This document shows, piece after piece, positions 35,734 to 45,202 of a stretch of 64,000 nucleotides of DNA. Position 1 is the stretch's first letter. Every line of letters begins with the position of its first letter. The position numbers were made by a program, and so were the translations under genes. Origin of the DNA: Phycisphaerae bacterium (GTDB lineage Bacteria > Planctomycetota > Phycisphaerae > Phycisphaerales > SM1A02); contig PAQL01000012.1 in NCBI GenBank assembly GCA_002709295.1, positions 50,298-114,297 on the forward strand, given 5' to 3'. The notes beneath the pieces are model-generated. The model was not told the DNA's origin and ran no database searches. It was given only the letters and a program-made list of their open reading frames with translations.

Positions 35734-36476
35734 GACACGGCCTCCATCCCGCCTCGAAGGACGTCGTAGATCCGTGACTGCAGTCGGGCGAACTCTCCGG
35801 TACCGCGAAGGGCGGCATCCCGATGTCCGAGCCCGATCTCGAAACGCTCCAGGATCCGGGTCGGACGCGGACCGAGCACGATCACCTCGTCGGCGAGGAA
35901 CACCGCCTCGGAGATCGAGTGCGTCACCAGGACCACCGTGGGACCGGCGTCACGCACGAGTTCGGCGAGCTCCTCGTCGAGTCGGTATCTGGTCACCTCG
36001 TCCAGTGCCCCGAACGGTTCATCCAGAAGCAGAAGCGAGGGATCGGTCACCAGCGTCCTCGCGACCGCAGCCCGCATCTTCATGCCCCCCGAAAGGGCCG
36101 CGGGCAGACGTTCCGCGGCATCGGTGAGACCGACGGTCTCGAGCTGTCGGTCCACACGCTCACGGATCTCCTCCGCAGGCCGGCCGTCCAGCTCGAGAGG
36201 CAGCGCGATGTTCCGGCGGACCGAGCGCCAGGGCAGGAGCCTCGGTTCCTGGAAGCAGAACCCGATGCCGATCCCGGGTTCGACCCGGACCTCCCCATCG
36301 GTCGGCGCATCGAGTCCTCCCAGGACTCTCAGGATGGTGCTCTTTCCACAGCCCGTCGGTCCCAGCAGGGCGGTGACGGTTCCCGCGGCCAGTTCGAGGT
36401 CGATGCCGGCGACGGCCTCGACCGGTCCGGGGAACGTCTTGCGAAGCCCGGTGATGGTGGCGATGGGATCCTTCAT
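35730..36476 (-). CDS. ABC transporter ATP-binding protein (SsuB/TauB/ThiZ-like)
   Basis: 248 aa. Walker A GPTGCGKST, Q-loop FCFQEPRLLPWRSV, signature LSGGMKMRAAVARTL, Walker B LLLLDEPFGALDE and switch histidine VTHSISEA. The signature is LSGGM rather than LSGGQ. AAGGAG five bases before the ATG marks this as the first gene of the operon. No recognisable TPP or FMN riboswitch is seen in the upstream 270 bases. Confidence 0.94.
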   Translation of the reverse strand: MKDPIATITGLRKTFPGPVEAVAGIDLELAAGTVTALLGPTGCGKSTILRVLGGLDAPTDGEVRVEPGIGIGFCFQEPRLLPWRSVRRNIALPLELDGRPAEEIRERVDRQLETVGLTDAAERLPAALSGGMKMRAAVARTLVTDPSLLLLDEPFGALDEVTRYRLDEELAELVRDAGPTVVLVTHSISEAVFLADEVIVLGPRPTRILERFEIGLGHRDAALRGTGEFARLQSRIYDVLRGGMEAVS

Positions 36477-36748
36477 GCGGGCTCCTTGGCGGCAATCCTA
36501 CTGATCTGTGGGGGGATCACCACCGGCGGGATGCGGATCACGGAACCCGGGGTCATGAAGGTGCTCGAGCCACGAAAGCACTCTTTCCGGGATGTGGGGC
36601 GCGGATCCGTCCCCTCCTGCTTCTCGCAGTCCCCAACCGAGGCCCGATGCTCGGACCAGTTCTCTGGAAATCACGATCGATCCCGAGGCGACAATGCCCC
36701 TCTTCAGTGGGGTCCGAACCCCGGTTCGGCCGATGACTCTCACCGACC

Positions 36749-37444
36749 ATGACCGACTGGACCTCCCGTTATTGCGCCTCCCTGACCGAGCTCGACCGGT
36801 TCAGGGATCTCGTGGACTCGGTGCTGGCCCTCGCCGCTCACCGGAGACCCGAGACCGATCCCCAGGACACCCAGATGCGGATCGATGCGGTCGCCCATCG
36901 CATTCGAGGTCTGATCCCCCATCTGGCCGGTCGAGGGAACCTCGAGGAACCGCGAAGCGTCGACGGCCTGCTGGCCCATCTGGACGACGCCGTCTTCGTC
37001 GAGCACGGCCTGGGCCGTGTCGAGGAGGTCTCCCTCCATCCCGATGCCATGGATCTGGAACTCGTGCTTTCCGGCGTCCCCGGGCTTCCGGTCACCAATG
37101 CCCTGATCTACTGCTCGATCGCGGAACGGGTCGGACTGGACGTCTTCGGCATCGAAGTGCCCGGAGCCTTTCTCGTTGGCATCCGCGATCGACGGTTCAA
37201 GCGTTTGACGGTGCTGGACCCCAGCCAGAACGGGCGTCAGCTCGATGGCAGCGAGTTCCAGCAATTGGCGATGCAGATCGACGAGACCCTCGATCCACGT
37301 GACTTTCTCAGCCCTGCCTCACCAGCGACCTGGCTGAGACGGTTTCTCAACGACCTTGCGATCACCAGCGGACGCAGCGGAGAAATCCACCTGCTGGACT
37401 CCTGGGCGAGATTGTCCACCGTCACCGAGGACATTCTGGGCTGA
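36749..37444 (+). CDS. SirB1/transglutaminase-like protein
   Basis: 231 aa, cytoplasmic. The central part resembles the SirB1 / transglutaminase-like N-terminal family: HPDAMDLELVLSGVPGLPVTNALIYCSIAERVGL and EVPGAFLVGIRDRR, followed by LDPSQNGRQLD. The usual cysteine-protease catalytic set is not evident, as in most SirB1 relatives. Function unknown; some relatives are near protein-release-factor methylation genes, which is not the case here. Confidence 0.72.
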   Translation: MTDWTSRYCASLTELDRFRDLVDSVLALAAHRRPETDPQDTQMRIDAVAHRIRGLIPHLAGRGNLEEPRSVDGLLAHLDDAVFVEHGLGRVEEVSLHPDAMDLELVLSGVPGLPVTNALIYCSIAERVGLDVFGIEVPGAFLVGIRDRRFKRLTVLDPSQNGRQLDGSEFQQLAMQIDETLDPRDFLSPASPATWLRRFLNDLAITSGRSGEIHLLDSWARLSTVTEDILG

Positions 37445-37583
37445 ACCGAACCCTCTCCTTGATTCAAGACCGTGTTTTCCGGGATCTCGGGCCCGGTGGC
37501 CGGCGTAGAGCCGACGGATCCGCAGCCCCCGGATGGCCCCATGTGGTTTGGCTGCCGGGCTTGAACCTCCTATCCTGAGTGTC

Positions 37584-38447
37584 ATGAAAGCCATGCCCAT
37601 CTCCAGACAAGGACTCGATCGCCGACGCGGCTTCTCCCTCGTCGAGCTGCTCGTGGTGATCGCGATCATCGCCGTGATCATCGCCCTCATCATCGTGAGC
37701 GTCGGCAGCTTTCAGAGCTCTGCACGCCTGACCCGCTGCATGAGCAACCAGCACCAGCTTCAACTGGGTCTGGTGAGCTGGAGCCAGGACAACAACGGCA
37801 AGTTCATGAGTCCGAACAGCCAGTACAACAACTCCAGCAGCGGTGGCATGCAGCCCGGCGGCAGAGGTCTGTACTGGGTGAAGAGCTACAACGTGGACCT
37901 CGACTCCGGAGATCCACTCCGACTGACCGGCGGCTCGGCCAGCGACGACAACTATCCAGAGACCATCTACGCCCTCCGAGACGGCGCTCTCTGGGACTAT
38001 GTCGGTGACGAGAAGATCTACAGCTCGCCGCTCGACAAGTCGGGACGTGTTCGAAGCTACGCCCTCAACGGCTTCATCAGCGACCTCCCCGACAACCCCA
38101 CGAACCCGGTCACGAACTGGGGACCGACGGTCGATCGGATCAGCAAGGTCCGCAACCCCTCCAACACCTTCTACACGATCGCCGAGGAGGATCCCGGCTA
38201 CGCCTACAACCGCGGCGGCTGGGTCCTCGACATCAACAACAACGGAGGCGTCCGCTGGAAGGACGTCCCGGCCATCTGGACCGACGACGGTCGATACGCG
38301 CTCAGCTTCATCGACGGGTCCAGCAAGGTCGTCAAGGCCCGGAATCCCGAACTCGGCGAGATCCTCACCGCCAATGAAATGGCGGTGACCACCGAGACCA
38401 GCGACGACTTCGACCAGCTCGCCGAGTGGCTCGATCCGACCCGCTGA
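37584..38447 (+). CDS. Pseudopilin-like protein with prepilin N-terminal methylation motif
   Basis: 287 aa from ATG 37584. The prepilin signal RRRG-FSLVELLVVIAIIAV has the Gly-Phe cleavage site and Glu+5, then a single hydrophobic helix. The C-terminal domain, including VRSYALNGFISDLPDNP, resembles the type II secretion-like pseudopilins (DUF1559-like) abundant in planctomycetes. A substrate for prepilin peptidase, assembled in the envelope. It stands alone without a pilus operon. A hairpin follows the stop. Confidence 0.85.
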   Translation: MKAMPISRQGLDRRRGFSLVELLVVIAIIAVIIALIIVSVGSFQSSARLTRCMSNQHQLQLGLVSWSQDNNGKFMSPNSQYNNSSSGGMQPGGRGLYWVKSYNVDLDSGDPLRLTGGSASDDNYPETIYALRDGALWDYVGDEKIYSSPLDKSGRVRSYALNGFISDLPDNPTNPVTNWGPTVDRISKVRNPSNTFYTIAEEDPGYAYNRGGWVLDINNNGGVRWKDVPAIWTDDGRYALSFIDGSSKVVKARNPELGEILTANEMAVTTETSDDFDQLAEWLDPTR

Positions 38448-38470
38448 GCACGCTCCACAGTTCCGATACT

Positions 38471-38503
38471 CCCTCTCCGGACGCCGTTTTCGACGTCTGA
38501 GGG
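38471..38503 (+). terminator. Hairpin after the pseudopilin gene
   Basis: CCCTC and GGACG (38471-38483) pair with CGTCT and GAGGG (38494-38503), with a three-base bulge; the loop contains TTTT. It lies 24 bases after the pseudopilin stop and before the carboxypeptidase gene. Confidence 0.5.
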
Positions 38504-38631
38504 GTTGGAATCGGCCATGGGATACCCGAGAATGAGGAAACCAGGGAGTTGCCGGGGGATCTGATCATCCCAGGGCCCTGGTCGCTCCCGAGTCCCGTCC
38601 CGACAGGGTCCAGACAAGGATTCAAGAAGAC

Positions 38632-40893
38632 ATGAACCGCCTCTGCTGCTGCCTCGTGCTCGCTCTCCTCGCCCCGCTCGCCTCCGGCGAGGATCGGGTC
38701 CGCTACGAGGATCGGGTGGTCGTCCGCACCGAGATCGAGAACCTCCGGGAACTTCGAACCATGCTCGCGCTCGGCGGGAGGCTCTGGTCCGAATCAATGG
38801 GCGTGGGCAGCATCGACTTCATGATTCCCGACGACCGGGTCCCCGCCCTCGAACGAACCGGAATCGATTTCAAGATCCTCGTGCCAGACGTCCAGGAGGT
38901 GCTCGACGATGAGCTCGCGAGACTCGAGGCGGCCGAAGGCGGCATCGCCGGAGGCGGCTTCTTCACCGAGTACCAGCAGCGAGAGGACCTGCTCGCCTTC
39001 TATGACGCATTGGAATCCGCGCGGCCCGATCTGGTCACGTCCCGGGTCATCGGAACCAGCGCCGAGGGACGGACGATCAAGGCATGGACCATCAGTGGGT
39101 CCGATCCCGGGACGAGACCCTCGCTCTACATCGTGACGGGCGCTCATGCCCGGGAGTGGATCGCCCCCGCGACGATCGCCTACCTCGCCGATGCCCTCGT
39201 GAACCGGTACGAAATCGATCCACGAGTCACCGACCTCGTGAACAGCATCACCTGGCACATCGTGCCGATGGCGAACCCCGACGGGTACGAGCACACGTGG
39301 AACGTCGACCGACTCTGGCGAAAGACCCGTGCCTCGAACGGCGACGGAACCTTCGGCGTCGACTGGAACCGGAACTTCTCCGCCGGCTGGGGAGGCCCCG
39401 GATCCAGCGGGAGCACCACGAGCGACATCTATCGGGGGACCGAAGCGTTCAGCGAACCGGAGACCCGGGCGATCCGCGACGACGTGCTCTCGACTCCCGA
39501 CATCGCCATGTTCTTCGATGTGCACTGCTACTCGCAGCTCATCCTCTGGCCCTACGGCTACTCCGAGAGCATCCCCGAGGGAACCCCCGGCGAGATTCAT
39601 GAGGCGATCGGACAGGGCATCGCCGCCCGGATCCAGTCGGTGAACGGTGCGAGCTTCAACCCGATCCCCGCCCATGACCTCTATCTGGCCAGCGGGACCA
39701 GCCTCGACTGGGCATGGGACGTGGCGGATGTCTTCTCCTTCACCTATGAACTCCGGGACACCGGACAGTTCGGCTTCATCCTGCCTCCCGAGCAGATCAT
39801 CCCCAGCGGTCAGGAGATCCTCGAGGCCTTCCTCTGGACCGGAGAACAGGTGGTCGGCAGCGCCGTGGTCGATTTCGTGGACCCGCTTCCCGCCACCGCC
39901 GATCCCTTCTCGACCGTGGACGTCCGGGTCAGGCTCGACGCGGTCTTCGCCAGCCTCGATCTCTCCACGGCATCCCTCGTCGTGGAGTCCGCGGACGCCT
40001 CGACCGAACGGATCCCCATGACCCTCCAGGGCGACGGTTCGCTGGCCGCATCCTTCGACACCGGCGTCTGCGGAAGCTCGGTGTCGATCTCGTTCGAGGT
40101 GGAGACCACCGACGGCGTGCTTCTGGCGGTCACCGAACCCACGGCCGGCGAATGGACGATCGACATCGTCGATGAGTCCATGCTCTTCGAGGACGATGCA
40201 GAGAGCGATCTGGGCTGGACCCTCGGCATTCCCGGCGACGACGCCACCACCGGGGTGTGGGTGCGGGTGAATCCGAACGGAACCGATGCCCAGCCCGAGG
40301 ACGACGCCTCCGATCCGGGCACGATCTGCTTCGTGACCGGTCAGGGATCGGTCGGGGGTTCACTGGGCGAGAACGACGTGGACGGCGGCAGCACGACCCT
40401 GGTCTCTCCCGTCATTGCGCTCGGCGGACAGATCTCCACGATCAGCCTCGACTTCGCCTACTGGTATTCCAACGACACCGGAGCCTCTCCGAACGCCGAC
40501 ACCATGCTGGTGGAGGCCCGATTCGGCGAGGGAGGCTGGGAACAGATCCTCGTCATCAGCCAGAGCGCCTCCTCGTGGCGACAGGCCCGGATCGACCTCG
40601 AGAACGACGGCCGCGCCGACAGCGTCCAGTTCCGGTTCGTGGCCAGCGACCTCGACGCCGGCTCGGTGGTGGAGGCCGGCATCGACGATGTGATGGTCTT
40701 CGCCAGCTCATGCTCCGATGCGATCTGCCCGGCCGACATCAATCAGGACGGGGTGGTGAGCGGCCAGGATCTGGGTCTTCTTCTGGCGGACTGGGGCACC
40801 AACCCCGGATCCGCAGCCGATCTGGACGGGGATGGGGAGGTCGGCGGAAGCGACATCGGCCTCCTTCTGGCCTCCTGGGGCATCTGTTCATGA
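38632..40893 (+). CDS. Secreted M14 zinc carboxypeptidase with C-terminal dockerin-like repeat
   Basis: 753 aa. Signal peptide (about 1-20). Propeptide-like region about 25-110, then the M14 catalytic domain: zinc ligands H172 and E175 (TGAHAREWIAP) and H298 (FDVHCYSQL), with catalytic E373 in FTYELRDTG. A beta-sandwich region rich in Asp and Thr follows (about 425-695). The C-terminus is a pair of dockerin-like Ca-binding loops, DINQDGVVSGQDLGLLLADW and DLDGDGEVGGSDIGLLLASW. Likely secreted and removes C-terminal residues from peptides. GGGGC-CAT-GCCCC hairpin after the stop. Confidence 0.93.
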   Translation: MNRLCCCLVLALLAPLASGEDRVRYEDRVVVRTEIENLRELRTMLALGGRLWSESMGVGSIDFMIPDDRVPALERTGIDFKILVPDVQEVLDDELARLEAAEGGIAGGGFFTEYQQREDLLAFYDALESARPDLVTSRVIGTSAEGRTIKAWTISGSDPGTRPSLYIVTGAHAREWIAPATIAYLADALVNRYEIDPRVTDLVNSITWHIVPMANPDGYEHTWNVDRLWRKTRASNGDGTFGVDWNRNFSAGWGGPGSSGSTTSDIYRGTEAFSEPETRAIRDDVLSTPDIAMFFDVHCYSQLILWPYGYSESIPEGTPGEIHEAIGQGIAARIQSVNGASFNPIPAHDLYLASGTSLDWAWDVADVFSFTYELRDTGQFGFILPPEQIIPSGQEILEAFLWTGEQVVGSAVVDFVDPLPATADPFSTVDVRVRLDAVFASLDLSTASLVVESADASTERIPMTLQGDGSLAASFDTGVCGSSVSISFEVETTDGVLLAVTEPTAGEWTIDIVDESMLFEDDAESDLGWTLGIPGDDATTGVWVRVNPNGTDAQPEDDASDPGTICFVTGQGSVGGSLGENDVDGGSTTLVSPVIALGGQISTISLDFAYWYSNDTGASPNADTMLVEARFGEGGWEQILVISQSASSWRQARIDLENDGRADSVQFRFVASDLDAGSVVEAGIDDVMVFASSCSDAICPADINQDGVVSGQDLGLLLADWGTNPGSAADLDGDGEVGGSDIGLLLASWGICS

Positions 40894-40909
40894 CCGGGCA
40901 GGCCCGATA

Positions 40910-40922
40910 GGGGCCATGCCCC
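40910..40922 (+). terminator. Short GC hairpin after the carboxypeptidase gene
   Basis: GGGGC-CAT-GCCCC, followed within ten bases by GTTTT, is placed 17 bases after the stop. Small but GC-only stem. Confidence 0.5.
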
Positions 40923-41043
40923 GGAATCCTGTTTTCAAGGCTGATCCGCCGATGCAAGAATGGTGAGGAAGTCGCGAATGTTGTCCCCGATGGGGGCTTG
41001 CATGCGAATAGCGATCGGACTCGATCGCAGTCGGGAGCGCTTC

Positions 41044-43803
41044 ATGGGACCGATTCGGATGATCAACAAGGGCGGAAGGATGCGCCGGGTCGTTCCGAGC
41101 CTGCTTGTCGGTTTCATCGGAGCCTCCCTGGGCATGTCGCCCCTCTCCCAGGACGGCATGTCGATGGACGACGACATGATGATGGGCGACGGGATGATGG
41201 CTGACGGGTCCGATGTCCGGTTCAGTCAGGAGGAACTCCACTACTTCGAATCCAGGGTCAGGCCGCTCCTGATCGGCGCCTGCTCCGGATGTCACAGCGA
41301 CAACGGGAGCAGGATCCGCGCCGGATTCGAGGTCGACACGAGGGTCGCCATGCTGCGAGGCGGCGATTCCGGTCCCGGGATCGTTCCCGGGGACCCCGAT
41401 GCCAGCCTGCTCATCCAGGCCGTGCGCTACGACGACCCCGATCTTCAGATGCCTCCGCGAGGCTCCCTGAGCCGCGACGAGATCCTGATCCTGGAACGCT
41501 GGGTGGCGATGGGCGCTCCGATGCCCGAGCCCCGCGGCCATGCGGTCGAGGGTGCCGCTCCGGGAACGGAATTCCGATGGAGCGACGAGGACATCGAACA
41601 AGGCCGGCTCCACTGGGCCTACCAGCCGGTGGAGGATCTCGAGACTCCCCGGGTCGAGGACGAGGACTGGCCGAAGGCCGCACTCGATCGACACGTGCTG
41701 GCCGGTCTCGAGTCCCGAGGCATGTCCCCCGCGGGCGATGCCGATCGGGAGACCTGGCTGCGTCGAGTCACCTTCGACATCACCGGCCTTCCCCCGAGCC
41801 CGGAGGAGATCCTCGCCTTCCGCAGGGATCTCCGGGAGGGTGCGAGGGAGCGGGTGGTCGATCGGCTCCTTGAATCACAGGCCTTCGGCGAACGATGGGG
41901 TCGCCACTGGCTCGACGTCGCGCGGTACGCCGAATCGAGTGGCAAGGAGACCAACGTCACCTATCCCCAGGCATGGCGATATCGCGACTGGGTCATCTCC
42001 GCCTTCAATCGGAACCTCCCCTACGACCGATTCGTCACGATGCAGCTCGCCGGAGACCTTCTTCCGGCGAACACCGAGGACGAGGAGGCGGCGAACCTGA
42101 TCGCGACCGGGTATCTCGCGGTGGGATCCAAGAGCCACGCCACCCGTGGCCGGAGTCAGTTCGTCCTCGATCTCGTGGACGAACAGATCGATGCGACCAC
42201 CCAGGGCCTCCTCGCCACCACCGTGGCCTGCGCACGATGCCACGATCACAAGTTCGACCCCATTCCCCAGTCCGACTACTATGCTCTCGCCGGCATCTTC
42301 GCCTCGAGTGAGACTCGTTTCGGCTCGGTGGCCAGCGGCCAGAACCGTCAGGTCAGCGATCTGATCGAGATTCCCGCCGGCGCCGACCTTCCCAACGGAC
42401 CGCGTTTTCCCGAGTCGGCCAGAGCCTTCACCGAGCGGGGCCTGAGCCAGGCACGGAACCAGGTCGAAGCGGCGGAAGCGATCCGCGACGAGATGCGACG
42501 AAGTGGCCGCAACCGATCCCGGAGTCAGAACGCTCGAAATCAGCTCAGTGCCGAACAGCAGCAGGTTCTGGCCAGGGCCAGACGAGCGGAAGGACGGGTC
42601 CGCACCGCCGAGAGCCTGCTCTCCAGATTCGATGCCGACGGGCGACCCACGATCGAGAACTTCTCCTGCATGGGCGTGGTGGAGGGTGATCCCCGCGACG
42701 TGCCCTTCCTCGAGCGAGGAGAACTCGACGGCGCCGGCGAGAAGGTGCCCCGCGGCTTCCCCCGACTGCTCGACGACGGAGATGAGACCGGTTCCATCGG
42801 CAACGGCAGCGGTCGGCTCGAACTCGCCAACTGGATCACCGCGGACGATCACCCGCTGACCGCACGGGTGTGGGCCAACCGCGTCTGGCTGCATCTCTTC
42901 GGCAGCGGCATCGTGACCACGCCGAACAATTTCGGCCTCAGTGGTCGGACCCCGACCAACCAGCCCCTGCTCGACCATCTCGCCACTCGACTGGTGGCCC
43001 TCGACTGGTCGACGAAGGATCTCATCCGGGAGATCGTGCTCTCGAGGACCTATGGCATCTCCTCCCGACCCGACCCGGGGTCGGAACCGGTCGACACCGC
43101 TGAACTCGACGTCCTCACCCACGGCCTGATGCCGCATCGAAGACTGCAGGCCGAGGCCATACGTGACGCGATGCTCTCCGCCGCAGGAATCCTGACCCGG
43201 ACCCCTCCCGTCGGTTCGCCCGTCGGCATCATGGAAGGCCCCGTCAACCCGCAGCAGGTTGATCGGATGCTCGGGCTGACCATGGACGAATACGAGGATC
43301 ACCGAAGCATCTACCTTCCCGTGGTGCGAAGTGCGGTCCTCGAGGAACTCTCGGTCTTCGACTTCCCCGATCCGGACTTCGTCGCCGGCGACCGGGATGA
43401 GACGAATGTGGCCACCCAGGCCCTGTACCTGATGAACGGAGAACGCGTCCAGGAGCTCTCCGACGAGTTCGCTCGACGGGTGATCGACTCGTCGGACGAC
43501 TTCCGGGAGCGAATCGAGCTCCTCTTCCAGCTGAGCTACGGTCGCGATCCGAGCGGATACGAGTTCCGGGCCTGCCGCGACTTCCTCAGGGACGTCGACT
43601 CGGCTCTCGCCACCGATCTGACCAAGCGGTTCTCCGAGGAATCCGGACGCGATCGCAGACGTCGTCTGGCGGAGCGAAGACGCAACGGCGGCCGGGCCGT
43701 GGATCCCGCCGGTGATCTTCGCGGCGATCTCGGCGAGCAGCTCGCATGGTCGTCACTCTGTCAGACCCTCTTCCAATCGAGCGAGTTCAGGACCCTGAAC
43801 TGA
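41044..43803 (+). CDS. PSD1-type cytochrome protein (PSCyt1, DUF1549, DUF1553)
   Basis: 919 aa from ATG 41044, chosen because GGAG lies six bases upstream; in-frame ATGs at 41059 and 41080 remain possible. Signal peptide, then a Met/Asp-rich stretch (DGMSMDDDMMMGDGMMADGS). The PSCyt1 heme site is CSGCHSDNGSRIRAGFEVD. The DUF1549 segment shows RYAESSGKETNVTYPQAWRY and LPYDRFVTMQLAGDLLP, with a CARCHDHKFDP heme-like motif; the DUF1553 segment shows LANWITADDHPLTARVWANR and LLDHLATRLV. These proteins are abundant in planctomycetes and are probably periplasmic electron-transfer proteins. DUF1501 partner follows 16 bases downstream. Confidence 0.92.
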   Translation: MGPIRMINKGGRMRRVVPSLLVGFIGASLGMSPLSQDGMSMDDDMMMGDGMMADGSDVRFSQEELHYFESRVRPLLIGACSGCHSDNGSRIRAGFEVDTRVAMLRGGDSGPGIVPGDPDASLLIQAVRYDDPDLQMPPRGSLSRDEILILERWVAMGAPMPEPRGHAVEGAAPGTEFRWSDEDIEQGRLHWAYQPVEDLETPRVEDEDWPKAALDRHVLAGLESRGMSPAGDADRETWLRRVTFDITGLPPSPEEILAFRRDLREGARERVVDRLLESQAFGERWGRHWLDVARYAESSGKETNVTYPQAWRYRDWVISAFNRNLPYDRFVTMQLAGDLLPANTEDEEAANLIATGYLAVGSKSHATRGRSQFVLDLVDEQIDATTQGLLATTVACARCHDHKFDPIPQSDYYALAGIFASSETRFGSVASGQNRQVSDLIEIPAGADLPNGPRFPESARAFTERGLSQARNQVEAAEAIRDEMRRSGRNRSRSQNARNQLSAEQQQVLARARRAEGRVRTAESLLSRFDADGRPTIENFSCMGVVEGDPRDVPFLERGELDGAGEKVPRGFPRLLDDGDETGSIGNGSGRLELANWITADDHPLTARVWANRVWLHLFGSGIVTTPNNFGLSGRTPTNQPLLDHLATRLVALDWSTKDLIREIVLSRTYGISSRPDPGSEPVDTAELDVLTHGLMPHRRLQAEAIRDAMLSAAGILTRTPPVGSPVGIMEGPVNPQQVDRMLGLTMDEYEDHRSIYLPVVRSAVLEELSVFDFPDPDFVAGDRDETNVATQALYLMNGERVQELSDEFARRVIDSSDDFRERIELLFQLSYGRDPSGYEFRACRDFLRDVDSALATDLTKRFSEESGRDRRRRLAERRRNGGRAVDPAGDLRGDLGEQLAWSSLCQTLFQSSEFRTLN

Positions 43804-43819
43804 AGACCGGGAGTCGATC

Positions 43820-45196
43820 ATGGATCTTTGTGGAAATCGAATCTCGACGGGCATGGATCGAAGGGCGATGCTCCAGACGCTGGCCTTCGGCTTCGGATGG
43901 ACCGCGTTCAACGGCATCGCCGGATCCGCTCCCCGCCTCGACGACCCGCTCGGATCGAATGCGGGACACCATGCCGCCACCGCGAAACGAGTGATCTTCC
44001 TCTACATGAGTGGTGCGCCGAGCCACATCGACACCTTCGATCACAAGCCGGCCCTGGCCGGGCTCGACGGTACCGAATACCGACGCAACGCCAGGCTTCT
44101 GAAGAGTCCGTGGGCGTTCCGGCCTCGCGGCGAGAGCGGCCTGATGATCAGCGATCTCTTCCCGGAAGTCGGCGCCCACGCCGACGACCTCTGCCTGCTT
44201 CGCGGCATGAAGGCCGGCATCCCCGCCCATGCCCAGGCGTCGCTGCAGATGCACACCGGGTCCTTTCAGTTCGTCCGTCCGTCGATGGGTGCATGGTCGG
44301 TGTACGGGCTGGGAAGCGGTAACGAGAATCTCCCCGGATTCGTGACCATCAACCCCAGCGGTGGCGGTGGCGCGGGAATCTATGGAAGCGCGTTCCTTCC
44401 CGCCAGCTATCAGGGAACGCCCGTCGCTCTCGGTCGCAACCAGAACACGAGCGAGGCCCTTCCCAACATCCGCAACCAGCGACACGGCGATGCCGTCCAG
44501 AAGAGACAGCTCACCCTGCTCCGGCAGCTGGAACGGGAGCGTGAACGCCAGGCCGGACGGGTCCGTGACCTCGAAGGCGTGCTCGAACAGTACGAGCTGG
44601 CCTTCCGCATGCAGGCGGAGGTGCCCGACGTTGTGGATCTGGGCACCGAGGATCGGAAGACGCTGGAGATGTACGGCATCGGTGAGGGAGCGACCGACGG
44701 CTTCGGTCGACAGTGCCTCCTTGCCCGGCGTCTGGCCGAGGAGGGCGTCCGTTTCATCGAGCTCTCCGCCGGCGGCTGGGACACCCACCGCAACATGCGG
44801 GAGGCGCTGGCCGGCCGTTGCGAGGCGGTGGACAAGCCGATCGCCGGGCTGCTGGCCGACCTCAAGCAGCGACGCATGCTCGACGACACCCTGGTCATCT
44901 GGGGCGGGGAGTTCGGACGCACGCCCTACGCCCAGGGCGATGACGGCCGCGACCACAATGCTCGTGGATTCACCATGTGGATGGCGGGAGGTGGAGTCCG
45001 CGGCGGCATGAACTACGGCTCCACGGACGAGACCGGCGGCGAAGCCGTGGAAGGCGTCATGGACATTCATGACTGGCATGCCACCGTGCTGCACGCCCTC
45101 GGTCTGGACCACGAGCAGTTGACGTACAACCATGCGGGTCGGGACTTCCGGCTGACCGACGTGCATGGAAACGTCCACCGCGACATCTTCGCCTGA
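43820..45196 (+). CDS. DUF1501 family protein (sulfatase-like fold), Tat-type leader
   Basis: 458 aa. GGGAG lies six bases before the ATG. The N-terminal DRRAMLQTLAFGFGW is a Tat-like leader. The rest matches DUF1501: FLYMSGAPSHIDTFDHKP, GMKAGIPAHAQASLQMHTGS, GWDTHRNMREALAGRC and LVIWGGEFGRTPYAQG, with DHNARGFTMWMAGGGV. DUF1501 proteins are alkaline-phosphatase-superfamily-like and usually pair with PSD1 proteins, as here. Substrate unknown; with its PSD1 partner it may take part in polysaccharide or organic-acid oxidation outside the cytoplasm. Confidence 0.92.
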   Translation: MDLCGNRISTGMDRRAMLQTLAFGFGWTAFNGIAGSAPRLDDPLGSNAGHHAATAKRVIFLYMSGAPSHIDTFDHKPALAGLDGTEYRRNARLLKSPWAFRPRGESGLMISDLFPEVGAHADDLCLLRGMKAGIPAHAQASLQMHTGSFQFVRPSMGAWSVYGLGSGNENLPGFVTINPSGGGGAGIYGSAFLPASYQGTPVALGRNQNTSEALPNIRNQRHGDAVQKRQLTLLRQLERERERQAGRVRDLEGVLEQYELAFRMQAEVPDVVDLGTEDRKTLEMYGIGEGATDGFGRQCLLARRLAEEGVRFIELSAGGWDTHRNMREALAGRCEAVDKPIAGLLADLKQRRMLDDTLVIWGGEFGRTPYAQGDDGRDHNARGFTMWMAGGGVRGGMNYGSTDETGGEAVEGVMDIHDWHATVLHALGLDHEQLTYNHAGRDFRLTDVHGNVHRDIFA

Positions 45197-45202
45197 TCAC
45201 GT

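Noticed and set aside
36477-36748. TPP or FMN riboswitch upstream of the NMT1-type importer
   Set aside because: No conserved THI-box or RFN-box segments can be found in the 270 bases.
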